Assembly (NCBI GenBank): GCA_023421795.1
Contig: JAEZSO010000003.1
Location: forward strand, 124,001-188,000
DNA: 64,000 nt
Direction: 5' to 3'
Origin: Cyanobacteria bacterium OH_PDB_230
GTDB taxonomy: Bacteria > Cyanobacteriota > Vampirovibrionia > Gastranaerophilales > Gastranaerophilaceae
How positions within the stretch are numbered: the stretch's first letter is position 1; each line of letters starts with the position of its first letter. The notes under the pieces were generated by a model. The model was not told the origin of the DNA. It saw nothing but the letters and a program-made list of their open reading frames with translations, and ran no database searches. Below are positions 34,480 through 43,569 of this stretch, piece after piece. The translations under genes and the position numbers were made by a program.

Positions 34480-36123
34480 ATGGCTACAGTAGAGTTTTTT
34501 ACTACATCTGAGGAATTTAAAAAAATCACTTCTGCGTCAAGGACAACAATACAAACGGCATTTTTTTCAAATAACATAAAGCCTGTTAAAAATGTAGCTG
34601 AGGCATATGAATTAGCCTTAAAAAGCCCGGGCACTATTGAATTAACAGGTATGCCTGTATACGAGCCGGAAAAAATAGGTCTTCCAAAAGGTATAAATCA
34701 ACTATTGTTTAATGATGGCACTGTTGTTGGAAGATGCGCTGCAGCTAGAAAAATAGTAGGTGAACCCGGTTGTAATTTAACAGAACTCCTGCCGATTTTA
34801 AGAGAAGCCGTCTACTCTACAAGATACAAAACTATGCTCAGAGCTGAATCCGTCGTGGGTTTAGAAGAAGATTTTATGGTAAAAGCTCATATTCTTATAC
34901 CTGAAGGGTTTGAAAATGTCTTATACAGCTGGCTTTTGAACTTCCAATACATAAATGACACTTATAAGGCTATGTATGAAAAGTCAAGATTTATCCCTGA
35001 AGGAGATTTGTTTATATTCTCTGATCCTGATTGGGCTCACCCTGAATACCCATACGGCTTAACGTTCTTCGATCCTAAAAATAATTGTGCTGCTATATTG
35101 GGTATGAGGTACTTTGGAGAACACAAAAAGGGAACATTAACCCTTGCCTGGGGAGCTGCTGCCAGAAACGGTTATGCGTCTTGCCACGGAGGTTTAAAAA
35201 GATACAACCTAGAAAATAATAAAAAATTCACAGTAGCTGTTTTTGGATTATCAGGTTCAGGAAAATCCACAATCACGCACGCAAAACACAGTGATAAATA
35301 TGATATCACTGTACTTCACGATGATGCATTCATTATAAATGTTAAAGACAAATACTCTATAGCTTTAGAGCCTTCTTATTTTGACAAAACCCAAGACTAT
35401 CCGATGGACTGTGAAGACAATAAATATATAATCACGCAGCAAAATAACGGCGCCATCACAAAAGAAGACGGCAAAGTATATTCTGTAACAGAAGACATAA
35501 GAAACGGCAACGGAAGGGCTGTAAAATCAAAACTGTGGTCACCAAACAGGGTTGATAGGGTAGATGAACCAATTAATGCAATCTTTTGGCTTATGAAAGA
35601 TCCTACTATCCCTCCTGTTTTGAAACTTAAAGGAGCTTCACTTGGTTCTGCGATGGGAGCTACACTTGCTACTAAAAGAACATCGGCTGAAAGGCTGGCT
35701 GAAGGGGTTGATCCTAACGCTTTAGTTGTTGAACCATACGCTAATCCATTTAGAACTTATCCTTTAGAGATGGATTATACAAGGTTTAAACAGCTTATTG
35801 AAGATGGGGTTGATTGCTATATCTTAAATACAGGCGACTTTATGGGGCAAAAAGTCCAACCTAAACATACTCTTGGTATCATTGAATCAATCGTTGAAGG
35901 CAAAGCTGAATTTACACAGTGGGAAAACTTCTCTGATATAGAAATAATGAAACTCGATGATTTCACAGTGGACTTTAACAACAAGGAATACAAAGACCAA
36001 TTTATCGCAAGAATGAAAGACAGAATTGAATTCATCAAATCAAGAGAAACGGAAAAAGGCGGACTCGATAAACTGCCGGAAGACGCGTTAAATTCGCTTT
36101 TGGATTTGGTAAAACAGGTTTAA
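34480..36123 (+). CDS. pckA: Phosphoenolpyruvate carboxykinase (ATP)
   Basis: 547 residues. The P-loop GLSGSGKST, the LHDDAFI metal-binding motif and the KLWSPNRVDR and RTSAERLAEGVD segments support an ATP-type PEPCK. It interconverts oxaloacetate plus ATP and PEP plus CO2, either for gluconeogenesis or, in fermenters, for CO2 fixation. The N-terminus has additional sequence (LTGMPVYEPEKIGLPKG) compared with the E. coli enzyme. AAAGGAG lies 9 nt before ATG, TATAAT near 34435; its own terminator follows. Confidence 0.92.
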   Translation: MATVEFFTTSEEFKKITSASRTTIQTAFFSNNIKPVKNVAEAYELALKSPGTIELTGMPVYEPEKIGLPKGINQLLFNDGTVVGRCAAARKIVGEPGCNLTELLPILREAVYSTRYKTMLRAESVVGLEEDFMVKAHILIPEGFENVLYSWLLNFQYINDTYKAMYEKSRFIPEGDLFIFSDPDWAHPEYPYGLTFFDPKNNCAAILGMRYFGEHKKGTLTLAWGAAARNGYASCHGGLKRYNLENNKKFTVAVFGLSGSGKSTITHAKHSDKYDITVLHDDAFIINVKDKYSIALEPSYFDKTQDYPMDCEDNKYIITQQNNGAITKEDGKVYSVTEDIRNGNGRAVKSKLWSPNRVDRVDEPINAIFWLMKDPTIPPVLKLKGASLGSAMGATLATKRTSAERLAEGVDPNALVVEPYANPFRTYPLEMDYTRFKQLIEDGVDCYILNTGDFMGQKVQPKHTLGIIESIVEGKAEFTQWENFSDIEIMKLDDFTVDFNNKEYKDQFIARMKDRIEFIKSRETEKGGLDKLPEDALNSLLDLVKQV

Positions 36124-36148
36124 TAATAAATTAATAAATAAAACTTTA

Positions 36149-36175
36149 AAAAGAGCTTCAGTTGGAGCTCTTTTC
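36149..36175 (+). terminator. Terminator after pckA
   Basis: AAAAGAGCT/AGCTCTTTT stem with an 8-nt loop and flanking T run. Confidence 0.7.
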
Positions 36176-36179
36176 TATT

Positions 36180-36863
36180 TTATTCAGGAATTACATCTTC
36201 TTTACTATCACTGTCCTGATAGTTTTCAAGATTGAATAAAGAATTTCTTTTTAGATATTTTGTAAAACTAAAAATAAAAACAAGCCAAATAACGCCTCCT
36301 ATAAGCCAGAATAAAGAAGGTATTTTTGTAATATTTTTGTTCTCTAAATGAGTAAAGATTATTGGTAATGCCATTATAATAAACCAACATACGGCAATTA
36401 ATTTTCGCTTTATCTGAACTTTTTTTGGCATTGCGTTTTGAATAGCTTTAATTTTTCTAAAATCATATTTAATCCACCTTTTTGAGACCCAACCGCTAAT
36501 AAAATACACAAAACCCCCGATTATAACAGCTAGTAATGATTGCCCAACTATCAACGTATTAAAAAATGATAATTTGGAAATTACAGGAGAAAAACAACTA
36601 ATTAAAATTCCATAAAGTAAGTATAAAACAGCTATAATTACTGCATATTTTATTTTACTAGACTTAGGCAGTTCTTCTTTATATTTTTGCCCATATGTCA
36701 TAGGGAAAAGCATAGAGAATGGAATTATCATTGCTTCTAGTGAAATATTTTTAATACCAATCAATAATTTTAAAACAAGAATTATCGCTACAGTTGAAAA
36801 GAAAACTAAAAAAGCCATAATTACAGGACTTTTTTTATAATCTGAATTATCCACTACTATCAC
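36180..36863 (-). CDS. Hypothetical integral membrane protein
   Basis: 227 residues with about six hydrophobic spans and a short charged C-terminus (NYQDSDSKEDVIPE). No family recognised. GTG 36863 is preceded by GGAAGTGA; a second GTG three codons later is possible. Monocistronic, convergent with pckA. Confidence 0.65.
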   Translation of the reverse strand: MIVVDNSDYKKSPVIMAFLVFFSTVAIILVLKLLIGIKNISLEAMIIPFSMLFPMTYGQKYKEELPKSSKIKYAVIIAVLYLLYGILISCFSPVISKLSFFNTLIVGQSLLAVIIGGFVYFISGWVSKRWIKYDFRKIKAIQNAMPKKVQIKRKLIAVCWFIIMALPIIFTHLENKNITKIPSLFWLIGGVIWLVFIFSFTKYLKRNSLFNLENYQDSDSKEDVIPE

Positions 36864-36954
36864 TCACTTCCATTTTGCTATTTTGGATAATTATATCACG
36901 ATATTGTATTAAATTTAAAAGAACTCTTAAAATAGAGGGCTTTTAAAAACTAAT

Positions 36955-37869
36955 TTACCCATTTATCGCAATCATTTTTTCAATTGTATGAAGGGCTTTT
37001 TGGGCTATTTCTTCATCAACAAAAATCTCGTGTTGCTCTTTTTCTAGAGCATTTAAGATGTCTTCTAAATAGTGCCATTTCATATTAGAGCAGACCGCTT
37101 TTTCACTTACAAGGTAGAATTTCTTGTCTTTTAAATCTCGCTCTAATCTTTCAACAACACCTAGTTCTGTTACTATAATAAATTCTTTAGCGTCAGACTG
37201 TTTAGCATAATTCATAATTCCCGAGGTGCTTCCAACATAATCTGAAATAGAAACAACTTCTTTGTGGCATTCAGGATGAGTTAGAACAAGCGCTGCAGGG
37301 TGAAGTTTTTTCATATTCTCAATATCTTCAACAGTTATACGAAGGTGAGTCGGGCAAAAACCAGGGTATTTTATAACTTCAACACCATCTAATTTTGATT
37401 CAACAAAACTTCCTAAATATGTATCAGGAGCAAACAAGACTTTATCAGTGTTTAGTGATTTTACGACGTTTATTGCGTTTGAACTTGTACAGCAAATATC
37501 ACATTCAGCCTTAACTTCAGCAGTTGAATTGACGTAACAAACAAGTGGAATACCAGGGTTTTTCTCTTTAAATTCTCTGGCTTGTTTAGCATCAATCATA
37601 TCCGCCATCAAGCAACCGGCTTCCATTCTAGGAAGTAAAACTTTTTTATTTGGTGAGAGCATTTTTGCTGTTTCTGCCATAAAGTAAACACCCGCAAAAA
37701 CAATAATATCAGCATCAGTCTTGGCTGCCATTTGGCTTAAATATAAAGAATCACCAACATAATCTGCTACTTCATCGATTTCGACATTTTGGTAGCAATG
37801 CGCTAGTACAACTGCATTTTTTTCTTTTTTTAATTTATTAATCTTATCAATTATTTCTTGTTTGTTCAT
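36955..37869 (-). CDS. nadA: Quinolinate synthase A
   Basis: 304 residues, normal for the short NadA type. It condenses iminoaspartate with dihydroxyacetone phosphate to quinolinate in NAD synthesis and needs a [4Fe-4S] cluster. Likely ligands are the Cys in EAGCLMAD, one in the CDICCTSSNA/CPTH region and the Cys in EKAVCSNMKW. LAHCYQNVEIDEVADYVGDS and FAPDTYLG are family motifs. TTAGGA precedes the ATG. No nadB or nadC nearby; nadD is at 61.5 kb. Confidence 0.94.
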   Translation of the reverse strand: MNKQEIIDKINKLKKEKNAVVLAHCYQNVEIDEVADYVGDSLYLSQMAAKTDADIIVFAGVYFMAETAKMLSPNKKVLLPRMEAGCLMADMIDAKQAREFKEKNPGIPLVCYVNSTAEVKAECDICCTSSNAINVVKSLNTDKVLFAPDTYLGSFVESKLDGVEVIKYPGFCPTHLRITVEDIENMKKLHPAALVLTHPECHKEVVSISDYVGSTSGIMNYAKQSDAKEFIIVTELGVVERLERDLKDKKFYLVSEKAVCSNMKWHYLEDILNALEKEQHEIFVDEEIAQKALHTIEKMIAING

Positions 37870-37936
37870 TTAAAAAATCCTAATTCCACTCAGAAATATT
37901 TTACAACAAAATAAATCCAAATTGCATCAAGTGAAA

Positions 37937-38557
37937 TTATCTCAAGAACGAATTATAATTTTTTTCATAACCTATAGTGGTGGTTGGGCCATGTCCAGGG
38001 AAAACTTTTGTATCATCAGGCAATGGAAGAAGTTTTTCTTTGATTGATTTAATAAGAGTCGCATAATCTCCGCCCTCTAGATCAGTTCTGCCGATTGAAC
38101 CTTGAAACAATGTATCACCAGAGAATAAATTGTCCCCGACTAGATAAGAAACGCCGCCTTGAGTGTGTCCTGGTGTAAAAATAACTTTTATCGGAGTATT
38201 CCCGATTTTTAGATTAGAATTTTCATCTATAAATCCATCTATTTTTACAGGCGGGTGAGAGTCCGCAATTCCCCATCTTCTCAAGCCTTCTTCAATATTT
38301 TCCACAAGCTCCTTGTCGCCTGCGTGCATATAAATTGGGATTCCTTTTTGGTTAAGCTCTACATCTCCCATAATGTGGTCAAAATGCCCGTGGGTATTCA
38401 AAACATATTTAAGAGTAGCGCCGTTCGACTCAACTTCAGACATCAGGGTGTCAAGATTGCCTCCTAAGTCAATAATAACAGCATCTTTTGTCTCTTCATC
38501 AATCAAAAGATATGTATTTACCTGAAGTATCCCTGTCTCAAATATTTTTATAATCAT
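37937..38557 (-). CDS. MBL-fold hydrolase (glyoxalase II-like)
   Basis: 206 residues. Metallo-beta-lactamase motifs NTHGHFDHIMGD, FTPGHTQGG, SGDTLF and FPGHGPTT give a two-metal centre. Family members hydrolyse thioesters such as S-lactoylglutathione, but the substrate here is unknown. I take ATG 38557 with GAGAG about 8 nt upstream; a TTG 21 nt before would include that site in the coding region. Confidence 0.88.
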   Translation of the reverse strand: MIIKIFETGILQVNTYLLIDEETKDAVIIDLGGNLDTLMSEVESNGATLKYVLNTHGHFDHIMGDVELNQKGIPIYMHAGDKELVENIEEGLRRWGIADSHPPVKIDGFIDENSNLKIGNTPIKVIFTPGHTQGGVSYLVGDNLFSGDTLFQGSIGRTDLEGGDYATLIKSIKEKLLPLPDDTKVFPGHGPTTTIGYEKNYNSFLR

Positions 38558-38635
38558 GATGTTCTCTCTTAAATTCAATCCACTAATAAAATAGCTTTAT
38601 TTATTCAATAAAGCTATTCTTCAGTTTATTATATC

Positions 38636-40975
38636 TTAGTTATTTTGTCTAATTTCTTGAGTCAGGTTACATAATAGTTCTTCGATAGGCAAGCCGTCTT
38701 CTGACGTTTCAATTTTTATATCCGCATTTGTCTCGGTGAGATTTAAATAGTCATTATCATAATTTTTCTTTACTGTTTCATAAATCTTGGACATATCATT
38801 TTCAACTTTTCCGTTTATTTTGACTATTATTTTTGAGTCTGCAGTTAGCCCAGGCAAAGATAGGCTGGCTCCTGATGCAGAAGCGTGGCCGCCGCCTCCA
38901 AATAATGTTGCTAAGACTCCAGCGTAATTTGTGCCATCTTGAGATCTGAATGAAAAGCCTAAAGAGTTCTGATTAGCCAGTTGGAAATTAGCGTTTAATT
39001 CCTGAGCTTTTTCTTCTTCTCTTATCATAACGCTGATTTTGTTGTTTTCGTATTTTGGCGCAACCTTATACCTTGGATCGGTGCTGGAATACTTTAATGC
39101 GATTGTCGTAGGGTTAAATTTGTATGCTCCCACGATGTCTCTCATGTTTATTTCCGGATTTCTTATGTTGTATTCTTTAAGATACCCTTTTATCGAATCA
39201 AACCTGACTTTGGAAATACCCAGGCCAAGGTCTTTATATACCTTCGTGTCGTTGGCGAGTTCCTCGGCAATTTTTTTGTAGTTATCATCGGTATTTCTTT
39301 TCATGATTGTATCAATATCCGGTAATGACGTGTTTACCTCATCATCCATTGACTTTTCAGTGTTGTAGAAGTCTACAAAGTCTTGTGGGAAGTAGAAGTC
39401 AACTTTGTTTGGCATATCATATTTCATTTGTTTTTTTATGGAACGTCTTGTGACTTCACCGTTAGTAAGGCTTAACAGCCAGTCAGAAAGACCGATTGGG
39501 GCGAATCCTGTTTTCTTGTCAGCCGGTAATTGTTCATCTTCTATGTTTTTGTTTATTTTTCTCTTGTAACCGCTTGTATCCGTTATTGTGCCGACAACCA
39601 AGCCTGTTGCCATTTTTCTAATGTTCTCTTTTTCTTTTTCGGCAATCTGATCTTTATGGTATCCGTCTCTGAATTTTGAAGCCAAATTTGGCATCAATTT
39701 GTCAATTAAAATAGTTACAAGCATTGTGTTTGCAGGAACTTTTGATTCCGACCAGAACATATGGTTGCCTTTAATCGTATCGATATTCAAGCCGCCATTA
39801 TTTTTTTCTTTGTCCCATTCTCTTTTTTGGAAAGGATGATGGTCTATGTAGATTATGTTTTTTGCGTTTTTAGCATATTCTTTTATTGCCGGGCTTACTT
39901 TTGCAGGAGAAGGTACATCCAAGAAGATTGCTAAATCATACTTTTCATCTTTATCTAACGTTTTTACGTTGTCATTGTAGTATTCTCTAACTTTTTGCAG
40001 CGAATATATTTCCTGCAAATCATCGGAATCCACTCCATCGCTTTCTATTTTTTGTATTTTTGATGTAATTCCACTGTTTAATTTATCCACAAATTCAGGA
40101 GATTTCTTTAATTCGTTTGAATCAACTACATTTCTTAAAAAACCTGCCAGTACATCATCGATGGCAACATCCACTTTTTCCTTGCCCATATAATCAAGTG
40201 CTGCTTTTAGCCCCATGCAGCTTCCAACGGTGTCGCCGTCAGGTTTATTGTGTCCAATTAAAAGTATTTTTTGATTTTTAGGATCAGCAAGGGCTTTCGT
40301 AATTGTATTTATGGCAAGCTCTGCTTCTTGAATTTTTTGTGTGCCTACTTTTTCACCGTTTAAAACTTTTTTGTAGTCTAAAATCCTATGCAACACTTCT
40401 TCAGGTGTGACAACGTTCTTGTACAAAAGAACGTTTATTTTTTCTTGGACAGAAGAAATGTCGTCCCCGGTATATTCAACGTCTACAAGGACGTTTTCTT
40501 TATTTTTCTTGGTGGCGGCTGTTGTTCCGTATAAACTAACAGTGAAATCCTCAGGGTTTTTTCTTATAAATTCACCGATTGCCTTATCAATAGATGGGGG
40601 TATATATCCCAGCTTTTTGCCGTCAGGCATAGAAATTTCAACTTTTTCGTTTGAATTTTCGTTGATTATGTTGAGGTTAAGTTTCGTGCCCCTCTCTAAG
40701 TCTCTCGATAATTTTATATTATCAAGGTAATTATTGTTGTCATAAAGCCCTGTTCTTATGGAAGGGGCTTTTATGGCTGTAGGGTCTTGAAGCGCTTTAA
40801 AAGATACAAAATGAATGATGTTTCCGGATTTGCTCAATTTGTAGTCCGGAAGACTTTTTTCCTGAGTACGCATTTCAAAAATGTCATGCTCTTGCCTGTT
40901 CTGCTTAAACATAACAGGTCTTTGGTTCCAGGCAGTACCTGCAACAACAGGCTTTTCATAAAAACTAATCTTCAT
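38636..40975 (-). CDS. DHH/DHHA1 phosphoesterase with long N-terminal extension
   Basis: 779 residues, more than twice the ~320 of NrnA-type enzymes. A ~220-residue N-terminal part starts with a low-complexity leader ending VSFKA (57-61). Then comes the DHH domain: GHNKPDGDTVGSCMGLKAAL, LAIFLDVPSP, YIDHHPFQ and GTITDTSG, and at the end the DHHA1 nucleic-acid-binding motif FGGGGHASASGA. Expected activity is hydrolysis of short oligonucleotides or pAp. Several helical inserts sit between the motifs. ATG 40975 follows GGAGAG, immediately upstream of which is a (CA)6 tract. Confidence 0.87.
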   Translation of the reverse strand: MKISFYEKPVVAGTAWNQRPVMFKQNRQEHDIFEMRTQEKSLPDYKLSKSGNIIHFVSFKALQDPTAIKAPSIRTGLYDNNNYLDNIKLSRDLERGTKLNLNIINENSNEKVEISMPDGKKLGYIPPSIDKAIGEFIRKNPEDFTVSLYGTTAATKKNKENVLVDVEYTGDDISSVQEKINVLLYKNVVTPEEVLHRILDYKKVLNGEKVGTQKIQEAELAINTITKALADPKNQKILLIGHNKPDGDTVGSCMGLKAALDYMGKEKVDVAIDDVLAGFLRNVVDSNELKKSPEFVDKLNSGITSKIQKIESDGVDSDDLQEIYSLQKVREYYNDNVKTLDKDEKYDLAIFLDVPSPAKVSPAIKEYAKNAKNIIYIDHHPFQKREWDKEKNNGGLNIDTIKGNHMFWSESKVPANTMLVTILIDKLMPNLASKFRDGYHKDQIAEKEKENIRKMATGLVVGTITDTSGYKRKINKNIEDEQLPADKKTGFAPIGLSDWLLSLTNGEVTRRSIKKQMKYDMPNKVDFYFPQDFVDFYNTEKSMDDEVNTSLPDIDTIMKRNTDDNYKKIAEELANDTKVYKDLGLGISKVRFDSIKGYLKEYNIRNPEINMRDIVGAYKFNPTTIALKYSSTDPRYKVAPKYENNKISVMIREEEKAQELNANFQLANQNSLGFSFRSQDGTNYAGVLATLFGGGGHASASGASLSLPGLTADSKIIVKINGKVENDMSKIYETVKKNYDNDYLNLTETNADIKIETSEDGLPIEELLCNLTQEIRQNN

Positions 40976-41074
40976 TGTCTCTCCACACACACACAACTAT
41001 CTTAAGCGTTATAAAACCTGATTTCTTTTTTTTTGAACACCATGCCGGCCATAACGTTATAGAAATTTACAAAA

Positions 41075-41102
41075 TTTACATTCCAATGCCGCGTGGTATG
41101 CT
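41075..41102 (+). promoter_or_regulatory. Promoter giving a leaderless rnhC transcript
   Basis: TTTACA (41075-41080), 16-bp spacer, TATGCT (41097-41102), then 6 nt and ATG 41109. No Shine-Dalgarno site. Confidence 0.5.
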
Positions 41103-41108
41103 TTTAAT

Positions 41109-41999
41109 ATGAATACTTACTCTAACAAAATAACGCCGATGCAGGCGAATTTAATAAAAAAACATTTAGAATCTCTTAACGCCGCTTTTGATGCAGTCCA
41201 ATATTCGATATGGAGGGCCAAAACAAAGGATTTTCAGGCTATATATTATTCAAGCGGAAAATTCCTTATTCAAGGGAAAGACGTTTCTGATATCGCTTCT
41301 GAAATAGAAATTTTGCTCGGCATAAAAACAATTGGTCGTAACCTTAATCAATCGGAGACCGAATCAAGTCACGACATTTACATAGGAACAGATGAATCCG
41401 GCAAAGGAGATTTCTTTGGTCCGCTTGTTATCGCGGGGGTTCAGATAGATGAAACCAACAAACAAAAATTTATAGACCTTGGAATAAAAGACAGCAAAAA
41501 GCTTGACGATGCAAAAATAAAAAAACTTTCTGCCGCGATAAGAAATGATTCTATTCACTCAGTGGTCGTTATTACCCCGCCAAAATACAATGAGCTTTAC
41601 GATAAATTTAAAAATTTAAATAAACTTTTAGCCTGGGGACATGCAAGAGCAATTGAAAATATATTAGAAAAAAAGCCTTGCGAGTATGCTCTGTCTGATA
41701 AATTCGGAGATGAAAGTCTTATCAAAAATGCACTTATGAAAAATGGAAGATCAATCAAACTCGAGCAAAGAGTAAGAGCTGAAAGTGACATAGCAGTAGC
41801 GGCCGCGTCTATAATTGCAAGAGCGGAATACGTCAAGAGAATGGATGAATTAGCGAAAAAATTTAATATAGAATTACCCAAAGGTGCCTCTAGTAAGGTT
41901 ATTGAACAAGGAAAACTGTTTGTTCAAAAATATTCCAAAGAAGAACTTAAGGAAATCGCAAAGCTTCACTTTAAAACAACAATAGAAGTAACGACTTAA
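41109..41999 (+). CDS. rnhC: Ribonuclease HIII
   Basis: 296 residues. An N-terminal TBP-like substrate-binding domain (about 1-75) precedes a type 2 RNase H domain with YIGTDESGKGDFFGPLVIAG (catalytic Asp/Glu), KDSKKLDD and the ESDIAVAAASIIARAEY motif. Removes RNA from RNA/DNA hybrids. The N-terminal domain distinguishes it from RNase HII. Start ATG 41109 is directly downstream of a promoter. Confidence 0.94.
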   Translation: MNTYSNKITPMQANLIKKHLESLNAAFDAVQYSIWRAKTKDFQAIYYSSGKFLIQGKDVSDIASEIEILLGIKTIGRNLNQSETESSHDIYIGTDESGKGDFFGPLVIAGVQIDETNKQKFIDLGIKDSKKLDDAKIKKLSAAIRNDSIHSVVVITPPKYNELYDKFKNLNKLLAWGHARAIENILEKKPCEYALSDKFGDESLIKNALMKNGRSIKLEQRVRAESDIAVAAASIIARAEYVKRMDELAKKFNIELPKGASSKVIEQGKLFVQKYSKEELKEIAKLHFKTTIEVTT

Positions 42000-42004
42000 T
42001 CTAC

Positions 42005-42033
42005 TTGACATCGTATGTCAATTAAGCTACAAA
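42005..42033 (+). promoter_or_regulatory. gcv promoter with dyad over the -35
   Basis: TTGACA (42005-42010), 17-bp spacer, TACAAA (42028-42033). The -35 is part of a perfect inverted repeat TTGACAT-CGT-ATGTCAA (42005-42021), which looks like an operator. There is no room for a glycine riboswitch in the 57-bp gap. Confidence 0.5.
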
Positions 42034-42056
42034 TCAATAATAAGAGAGAAAAACAG

Positions 42057-43163
42057 ATGGATAAAAAAACATTCTTACACGAAGAACAGCTTAAACTTGG
42101 GGCAAAAATGATTGCTTTTGCAGGTTGGGAAATGCCTGTTCAATACTCAAGCATAATCGATGAACACAATACGGTAAGGGAAAAAGTCGGATTGTTTGAT
42201 GTTTCCCATATGGGAGAGATTTTCATTTCCGGTCCTGATTCTTTGGCTTATCTTCAAAAGCTCGTTCCTCAAAATGTGGCGAAACTTGTTGACGGAAAGG
42301 CAATTTACTGCCAGCTGACAAACAAATCAGGCGGCATAATTGATGACCTTATTATCTACAAATTAGAAGATAACAGATACCTTTTAATCGTAAACGCTTC
42401 AAGAATAGATGAAGATCTTAACTGGATGGTGAGAAACAAACTAGGGTTTGATGTTCAAATCGAAAATCAATCGCATAATTATTCACTCCTGGCGGTTCAA
42501 GGTCCTGGAGCACCAGATTTGATTGAAAAAATCGGTTTGCCAAAAATAAAACAGCCAGAATTCTTTACTATAAAAGCAGCTGAACTTTTTAATATCAACG
42601 TATTCATTTCAAGAACCGGGTACACAGGAGAAGATGGATTTGAAATCCTTATAAGAAATGAATATTCGGCTCTTCTATGGAGCTACTTATTAGAAGCTGG
42701 TCAAGAGTTTGGAATAAAACCTATAGGGCTAGGCGCAAGAGATACTCTAAGACTGGAAGCAGCTCTTCACCTGTATGGCAACGATATGGACGAAGAAACA
42801 ACGCCTATTGAGGCAGTTCTCAGTTGGTCTGTTTCTAAAACAAAAAAAGAAGATTACAACGGAAAAGACACCATAATGCAGCAGTTGCAAGAAGGAGTCA
42901 AGAAAAAACTAATCGGATTTAAGATGATTGAGAGAGCTATCCCTAGACACGATTACGAAATATATTATAATAATGAGAAAGTAGGGAAGGTCACAAGCGG
43001 AGGATTTTCACCTTCTTTAAACGAAAACATAGGCTTAGGTTATATTTCCACATCCTATGATATAAAAATTGATTCTGTAATAGAAATCATGGTAAGAAAT
43101 AAATTGTACAAAGCAAAAGTTGTAAAAAGACCTTTTGTTGATAAAAAAAATAAAGTTGGATAG
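42057..43163 (+). CDS. gcvT: Glycine cleavage system T protein (aminomethyltransferase)
   Basis: 368 residues, the usual length. FAGWEMPVQYSS, GLFDVSHMGEI, YTGEDGFEI and LGARDTLRLEA are GcvT motifs for tetrahydrofolate-dependent transfer of the aminomethyl group from lipoyl-GcvH. I choose ATG 42057, which has AAGAGAG upstream and matches the family N-terminus, rather than the in-frame ATG 42 nt before. First gene of gcvT-gcvH-gcvPA. Confidence 0.95.
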   Translation: MDKKTFLHEEQLKLGAKMIAFAGWEMPVQYSSIIDEHNTVREKVGLFDVSHMGEIFISGPDSLAYLQKLVPQNVAKLVDGKAIYCQLTNKSGGIIDDLIIYKLEDNRYLLIVNASRIDEDLNWMVRNKLGFDVQIENQSHNYSLLAVQGPGAPDLIEKIGLPKIKQPEFFTIKAAELFNINVFISRTGYTGEDGFEILIRNEYSALLWSYLLEAGQEFGIKPIGLGARDTLRLEAALHLYGNDMDEETTPIEAVLSWSVSKTKKEDYNGKDTIMQQLQEGVKKKLIGFKMIERAIPRHDYEIYYNNEKVGKVTSGGFSPSLNENIGLGYISTSYDIKIDSVIEIMVRNKLYKAKVVKRPFVDKKNKVG

Positions 43164-43186
43164 TCATATTAATAAAGGAGAACAAA

Positions 43187-43567
43187 ATGAACATACCAGA
43201 CGGTATTTTATGTAGCAGAAGTCACGAATATGTTTATGAAAAAGGCGGTCAATACGTAATCGGTCTTTCCGATTTCGCAGTTGAACAGCTGGGAGATATC
43301 GTATTCATTGAACTTCCGGACGTAGATACAACTTTCACAAAAGGTGAAGTGTTTGGAACAGTCGAATCTGTAAAAGCTGCATCTGAAATTTATATGCCTG
43401 TTGGAGGAACAATTGTCGAAATAAACAATGAGTTATTGGACAAACCTGAAATGCTAAACGACAACCCATATGAAAATGGATGGTTAATTAAAATCGAAAC
43501 AGATCATTTCAATGAAGATATTGTTGATTTGATGGAATATGACGACTATAAAGAAGAAGTAAGTTAA
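43187..43567 (+). CDS. gcvH: Glycine cleavage system H protein
   Basis: 126 residues. Lipoyl carrier with the lipoylation Lys in GTVESVKAASEIYMPVGG and the ending NDNPYENGWLIKI. AAAGGAG 7 nt before the ATG. 23 nt after gcvT, 2 nt before gcvPA. Confidence 0.96.
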   Translation: MNIPDGILCSRSHEYVYEKGGQYVIGLSDFAVEQLGDIVFIELPDVDTTFTKGEVFGTVESVKAASEIYMPVGGTIVEINNELLDKPEMLNDNPYENGWLIKIETDHFNEDIVDLMEYDDYKEEVS

Positions 43568-43569
43568 AA

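Noticed and set aside
42015..42056. Longer GcvT start at 42015
   Set aside because: The family N-terminus and an AAGAGAG site fit ATG 42057; the upstream start would also lie over the promoter.
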